Positions 28,601 through 31,728 of a DNA stretch of 31,728 nt are shown one piece after another (within the stretch, counting starts at the first letter, position 1; each line of letters begins with the position of its first letter). The stretch is taken from positions 1 to 31,728 of the forward strand of contig JBQTJQ010000164.1 of NCBI GenBank assembly GCA_052386975.1. Direction: 5' to 3'. The notes below the pieces were generated by a model. The model did no database searches. It worked only from the letters and a program-made list of their open reading frames with translations, and was not told where the DNA came from. The stretch comes from JACPFV01 sp052386975 (GTDB lineage Bacteria; Pseudomonadota; Gammaproteobacteria; Nevskiales; Nevskiaceae). The position numbers and the translations under genes were made by a program.

Positions 28601-31087
28601 ATGAATCTTCCCGATAAGAAGGGGTCGTTACCCGACCTGCCCGTGCTGGAAGCCGTGCCGGCGCTGAAAGCCGCACTCGCGCGCGACGGACGCGCGGTGC
28701 TGTCCGCGCCGCCGGGCTCCGGCAAGACCACGCTGGTACCGCTGGCGCTGCTCGACGAGCCCTGGCGCGCCGGCAGGAAGATCGTCGTGCTGGAGCCGCG
28801 GCGCCTGGCGGCGCGCGCGGCGGCGCGGCGCATGGCGGATTTGCGCGGCGAGGCGGTCGGCGAGACGGTCGGCTACCAGATCCGCTTCGAGCGCAAGACC
28901 TCCGGCCGCACGCGCATCGAGGTGATCACCGAAGGCCTGCTGACGCGGCGCCTGCAGTCCGATGCCGAGCTGGCCGGCGTCGGGCTGGTGATCTTCGACG
29001 AGTTCCACGAGCGCAGCCTCGACGTCGACCTCGCGCTGGCGCTGGCGCTCGATGCGCGCGCCAACCTCAACCCGCAGCTGCGCGTGCTGGTGATGTCGGC
29101 CACGCTCGACACCGCCGCGGTGGCGCGCCTGCTCGGCGACGCGCCGGTGGTATCGAGCAGCGGGCGCCTGCACCCGGTCGAGGTGCGCTACCGGCCGGTG
29201 AAGGCCGACGAACGAATCGGCCATGCGCTCGGCGGCGCGGTCGTGTCGGTGCTGCGCGAGACCGGGGGCGACGTGCTCGCCTTCCTCCCTGGCGCGCGCG
29301 AGATCGGCGATGCGCAGCGCATCGTCGAGGCGCGCGGCAGCGGCGTCTCGGTCCATCCGCTCTACGGCGACCTGTCGAGTGCCGACCAGGACGCGGCGCT
29401 GATGCCGGCGCGCGACGGTCGCCGCAAGGTGATCCTCGCCACCAACATCGCGCAGACCAGCCTGACCGTCGAAGGCGTGACCACCGTGGTGGACTCCGGC
29501 TACGTGCGCGCGGCGCGCTTCGACCTCGGCGCAGGCGCCAACCGCCTCGACACGCTGCGTGTCTCGCGCGCGTCGGCCGACCAGCGCAGCGGCCGCGCCG
29601 GCCGGCTGGGGCCGGGCACGGCGTATCGCCTGTGGAACGAAGAGCAGCACGGGCGGCTGCCGGCGCACGACACGCCGGAGATCCTCGCCGCCGACCTGAC
29701 GCGCTTCGCGCTCGAGCTGGCGGCCTGGGGCGTGACCGATCCCGCGACGCTGGCGCTGTCCGATCCGCCGGCCGCGTCGAGCTGGTCGTACGCGCGCGAA
29801 CTGCTCGCCGAGCTCGGGGCACTCGACGCGGCGGGGCGCATCACGAAGCACGGCCGCGAGCTGGTGCGGCTGCCGGCCGCGCCCCGGCTTGCCCACATGC
29901 TGCTGCTGGCGCGCGAAGCGGGCGTGGCCCACACCGCGGCCTGGCTCGCGGCGACGCTCGAGGAGCGTGTCGGGGATGCGCTCGACGCGGCAACAGCGTT
30001 GCGGCGCGCGCGCGACAGCTCGCGCGCACGCGAGGCCGTGCGCCAGGTACTGCGACTACTGAGCCAAGACGGGGACGGCCTGAAGTCCGTCCCCGGTGAT
30101 CACGTGGACGAAAGCGAACTTGGCCGCGCGATCGCCTGGGCGTTTCCGGAGCGCATCGCGCGGCGGCGCGACGGCGCGAACGGCGCGTTCCTGTGCGAGG
30201 ACGGCGGCGAGGCACGCGTGCCCGAGCGCGACGCGCTGGGTGCCAGCGAGTGGCTCGCCATCGCGCACTGGGACCCGGTGCCGCCGCGCAAGGTGCGACT
30301 GGCGGCACCGATCGACTTCGCCGACGTCGAGCGTGACCATCGCGCGCGCATTCGCACCGAATCGGTCGTGCGCTGGGACGCGCAGAAGCAGGCGGTCGTG
30401 GCGGAGGAACAGACCCGGCTCGGCGCGATCGTGCTGGCGCGGCGCGACCGGCGCTCGGAATCGGGCGAGGCGGTGCGCGAGGCGATGCTCTCCGGCATCC
30501 GCCAGCTCGGCATCGGCGCCCTGCCGTGGAGCGAGGCGACGCGCCAGTGGCAGGCGCGCGTGCTGAGCCTGCGCAAGTGGCGCGCGAACGAAAGCTGGCC
30601 GGAGGTCGGCGACGAGGCGCTGGCGGCGTCGCTGGGGGACTGGCTCGGTCCGTTTCTCGACGGCCTTACGCGTCGCGATCACCTGTCGCGGCTCGACCTG
30701 GCCGGTGCGCTGAACGCGATGCTCGACTACGCGGGCCAGCAGAAGCTCGCCCGGCTCGCGCCCACGCACCTGACGGTGCCCACCGGGTCCAGCCTCCTGC
30801 TGCAGTACTTCGCGGACGGCAAGGCGCCGGCGCTGCACGTGAAGCTGCAGGAGATGTTCGGCCAGCCGACCTCGCCGGCCGTGAACGAGGGGCGCACGCC
30901 GGTGGTGTTGCACCTGCTGTCCCCCGCCCAGCGTCCGGTGGCCGTCACCCAGGACCTGGCGGGGTTCTGGGCGCGCAGCTATCTGGACGTGAAGAAGGAC
31001 ATGAAGGGCCGCTACCCGCGGCACCCCTGGCCGGACGACCCGGTCGCCGCGGCACCGACGCGCCGGGCAAAACCCCGCGGGACCTGA
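28601..31087 (+). CDS. hrpB: ATP-dependent RNA helicase HrpB
   Basis: An 828-residue DEAH-type helicase. Motif I is PPGSGKTT (GSGKTT at about 39-44), motif II is DEFH at 133-136, motif III is MSATLD near 165, and motif VI is QRSGRAGR from 328. The long C-terminal region, with LRLAAPIDFADVERDH-like features (KVRLAAPIDF) and the late LHVKLQEMFG plus SPAQRPVAVTQDLAGFW, is specific to HrpB. Family members are about 800-840 residues; their cellular role is not well defined. A dispersed repeat adds about eight residues near 491 (DGDGLKSVPG). No ribosome site is seen, in keeping with a leaderless start from TATGAT at 28587-28592. Confidence 0.96.
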   Translation: MNLPDKKGSLPDLPVLEAVPALKAALARDGRAVLSAPPGSGKTTLVPLALLDEPWRAGRKIVVLEPRRLAARAAARRMADLRGEAVGETVGYQIRFERKTSGRTRIEVITEGLLTRRLQSDAELAGVGLVIFDEFHERSLDVDLALALALDARANLNPQLRVLVMSATLDTAAVARLLGDAPVVSSSGRLHPVEVRYRPVKADERIGHALGGAVVSVLRETGGDVLAFLPGAREIGDAQRIVEARGSGVSVHPLYGDLSSADQDAALMPARDGRRKVILATNIAQTSLTVEGVTTVVDSGYVRAARFDLGAGANRLDTLRVSRASADQRSGRAGRLGPGTAYRLWNEEQHGRLPAHDTPEILAADLTRFALELAAWGVTDPATLALSDPPAASSWSYARELLAELGALDAAGRITKHGRELVRLPAAPRLAHMLLLAREAGVAHTAAWLAATLEERVGDALDAATALRRARDSSRAREAVRQVLRLLSQDGDGLKSVPGDHVDESELGRAIAWAFPERIARRRDGANGAFLCEDGGEARVPERDALGASEWLAIAHWDPVPPRKVRLAAPIDFADVERDHRARIRTESVVRWDAQKQAVVAEEQTRLGAIVLARRDRRSESGEAVREAMLSGIRQLGIGALPWSEATRQWQARVLSLRKWRANESWPEVGDEALAASLGDWLGPFLDGLTRRDHLSRLDLAGALNAMLDYAGQQKLARLAPTHLTVPTGSSLLLQYFADGKAPALHVKLQEMFGQPTSPAVNEGRTPVVLHLLSPAQRPVAVTQDLAGFWARSYLDVKKDMKGRYPRHPWPDDPVAAAPTRRAKPRGT
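30071..30094. repeat. In-frame GGGGACGG/CCGTCCCC palindrome inside hrpB
   Basis: GGGGACGG, an 8-nt loop (CCTGAAGT), then CCGTCCCC. It resembles the GGGGAC...GTCCCC family of dispersed intergenic repeats and lies in the C-terminal half of HrpB in a variable linker (SQDGDGLKSVPGDHVD), keeping the frame. Confidence 0.55.
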
Positions 31088-31106
31088 ATTTCCCCCAGTT
31101 TTTCCC

Positions 31107-31135
31107 TTGACGGGCTAGGGGGCCAAAACGACAAT
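31107..31135 (+). promoter_or_regulatory. Promoter of the tRNA-tuf operon
   Basis: TTGACG, 17 bp, GACAAT, followed by a GC-rich discriminator (ACGCGCCCC). Near-consensus -35 and a GC discriminator are typical of stable-RNA promoters under stringent control. The start would lie near 31142, about 37 nt before tRNA-Tyr. Confidence 0.75.
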
Positions 31136-31178
31136 ACGCGCCCCTTTTTGCCGGGCAGTGCGGGCGACGGGGGACGGC

Positions 31179-31264
31179 GGAGGGATACTCAAGCGGTCAA
31201 CGAGGGCAGACTGTAAATCTGCTGGCTTACGCCTTCGAAGGTTCGAATCCTTCTCCCTCCACCA
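31179..31264 (+). tRNA. tRNA-Tyr (anticodon GTA)
   Basis: 86 nt including the encoded CCA. Acceptor arms GGAGGGA / TCCCTCC pair perfectly; the anticodon loop is CTGTAAA with GTA; a long class II variable arm (GCTTACGCCTTCG region) precedes the T-arm GGTTCGAATCC. First gene of the Tyr-Gly-Thr-tuf operon. Confidence 0.97.
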
Positions 31265-31272
31265 GCCTTAAC

Positions 31273-31358
31273 GGGAAATGGGGTCAGGTTCATTTTCCGG
31301 GCACGACTTGAAGCGAACGCGGGATCGGTATAGGAAAGTGAACCTGACCCCATGTCCC
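31273..31358. repeat. Long inverted repeat of the GGGGTCAGGTTCA type between tRNA-Tyr and tRNA-Gly
   Basis: Left arm 31273-31298 (starts GGGAAATGGGGTCAGG) and right arm 31333-31358 (ends CCTGACCCCATGTCCC) match as reverse complements at 24 of 26 positions, with a 34-nt loop. The TGGGGTCAG core is that of a widespread dispersed repeat in Proteobacteria. It would fold into a large stem in the tRNA precursor. Confidence 0.85.
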
Positions 31359-31371
31359 TCATTTTCCTGAT

Positions 31372-31445
31372 GCGGGTGTAGCTCAATGGTAGAGTCCCAG
31401 CCTTCCAAGCTGGCTACGTGGGTTCGATTCCCATCACCCGCTCCA
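31372..31445 (+). tRNA. tRNA-Gly (anticodon TCC)
   Basis: 74 nt with encoded CCA. Acceptor GCGGGTG / CACCCGC, anticodon stem CCAGC / GCTGG around CTTCCAA, T-arm GTGGGTTCGATTCCCAT. Position matches glyT of the E. coli tufB operon. Confidence 0.97.
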
Positions 31446-31474
31446 GATTTGGCAGTTCGGTAAACAAGACAAAC

Positions 31475-31550
31475 GCCCACATAGCTCAGTCGGTAGAGCA
31501 CACCCTTGGTAAGGGTGAGGTCACCCGTTCGATTCGGGTTGTGGGCACCA
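31475..31550 (+). tRNA. tRNA-Thr (anticodon GGT)
   Basis: 76 nt with encoded CCA. Acceptor GCCCACA / TGTGGGC, anticodon stem CACCC / GGGTG around TTGGTAA, T-arm ACCCGTTCGATTCGGGT. Position matches thrT of the E. coli tufB operon. Confidence 0.97.
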
Positions 31551-31561
31551 GCTGTTCGTAG

Positions 31562-31581
31562 GTCGGCAATCCCTTGCCGAC
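31562..31581. repeat. REP-like hairpin in the tuf leader
   Basis: GTCGGCAA / TTGCCGAC, a perfect 8-bp stem with loop TCCC, between tRNA-Thr and tuf. The surrounding GTAGGTCGGCAA...TTGCCGACA pattern is like REP elements of xanthomonad-type genomes. There is no T tract, so it is not a terminator; it may mark the processing boundary between tRNA and mRNA. Confidence 0.6.
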
Positions 31582-31601
31582 ATCAGCTAGAGACAAAGGA
31601 A

Positions 31602-31728
31602 ATGGCCAAGGAAAAGTTCGAGCGCACCAAGCCCCACGTGAACGTCGGGACGATCGGCCACGTGGATCATGGCAAGACGACGACGACGGCGGCGCTGACG
31701 AAGATCAGCGCGGACAAGGGCTGGGGCA
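31602..31728 (+). CDS. tuf: Elongation factor Tu, N-terminal part (3' end outside window)
   Basis: The first 42 residues of EF-Tu: MAKEKFERTKPHVNVGTIGH, followed by VDHGKTTTTAAL, which contains the P-loop GHVDHGKT. AAAGGA precedes the ATG at 31602. EF-Tu brings aminoacyl-tRNA to the ribosome. Co-transcription with three tRNAs is the ancestral gammaproteobacterial tufB arrangement. Confidence 0.98.
   Translation, partial: MAKEKFERTKPHVNVGTIGHVDHGKTTTTAALTKISADKGWG

Noticed and set aside
27694..28833. A 379-codon minus-strand frame overlapping tesB and hrpB
   Set aside because: Arginine/alanine-rich shadow; the tesB frame in the same stretch has the conserved hotdog motifs and natural start.
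31189..31501. Minus-strand open frames of 65 and 77 codons across the tRNAs
   Set aside because: They run through tRNA-Tyr, tRNA-Gly and the inverted repeat; such frames are well-known false calls over tRNA genes.

Overview
The window is GC-rich (about two thirds G+C by eye) and gene-dense, and reads as the chromosome of a Gammaproteobacterium. The closest fit from memory is a Xanthomonadales/Lysobacterales-like lineage. This rests on the tRNA-Tyr, tRNA-Gly, tRNA-Thr, tuf order at the right edge (as in the E. coli tufB operon), on HrpB, TesB, Dcp and DUF4124 genes, on a large TonB-dependent receptor, and on several REP-like palindromes. The genus cannot be fixed from the sequence alone. The window opens inside thiC and closes inside tuf.

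Layout. 1-8.3 kb: the 3' end of thiC, then on the minus strand a TonB-dependent receptor followed closely by a lipoprotein of the PQQ-type glucose/sorbosone dehydrogenase family. Then on the plus strand come a lipoprotein Dcp-type M3 peptidase, a clear intrinsic terminator and a secreted protein with a TonB C-terminal domain. 8.3-8.8 kb: a decayed DUF819 membrane-protein gene, truncated at both ends and frameshifted.

8.85-13.3 kb is the most unusual part. It is a collinear plus-strand set: a GAF/PP2C-SpoIIE/HATPase protein, a STAS anti-sigma antagonist, an ECF sigma factor, its single-pass membrane anti-sigma factor, and a membrane-anchored, alanine-rich protein made almost wholly of 10-residue tandem repeats bracketed by 9-residue repeats. 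The same motif, GCCAACTTTT then 13 nt then GTA, lies just before the sigma gene and again before the repeat-protein gene. I read it as a likely promoter class for this sigma factor and the repeat protein as its prime target. 13.4-19 kb: a three-domain outer-membrane protein (HExxH metallopeptidase, beta-propeller, beta-barrel), overlapping a PrsW-type intramembrane protease gene, then a cyclic-nucleotide-binding domain fused to a CaCA cation exchanger. PrsW proteins are known to cleave membrane anti-sigma factors, so this block may feed the sigma system upstream.

19-21.8 kb: a zeta-like kinase toxin with a Phd/YefM-type antitoxin and palindromic operator, a DUF4124 protein, a WYL regulator, an unannotated 33-residue membrane peptide and a pair of inverted REP-like elements. 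21.8-26.3 kb: a five-gene minus-strand operon (azoreductase, DoxX, pirin, YjbQ, TauD-like dioxygenase) divergent from a LysR regulator with two inverted repeats between them, suggesting a quinone or electrophile response. 26.3-31.1 kb: DUF3429, a PRMT-like methyltransferase, TesB and HrpB. A dispersed palindromic repeat has entered the tesB/methyltransferase junction and is translated in both genes. tesB and hrpB start 26 bp apart around a perfect palindrome. 31.1 kb to the end: a strong tRNA-operon promoter, three tRNAs (with a second kind of dispersed inverted repeat between two of them) and the start of tuf.
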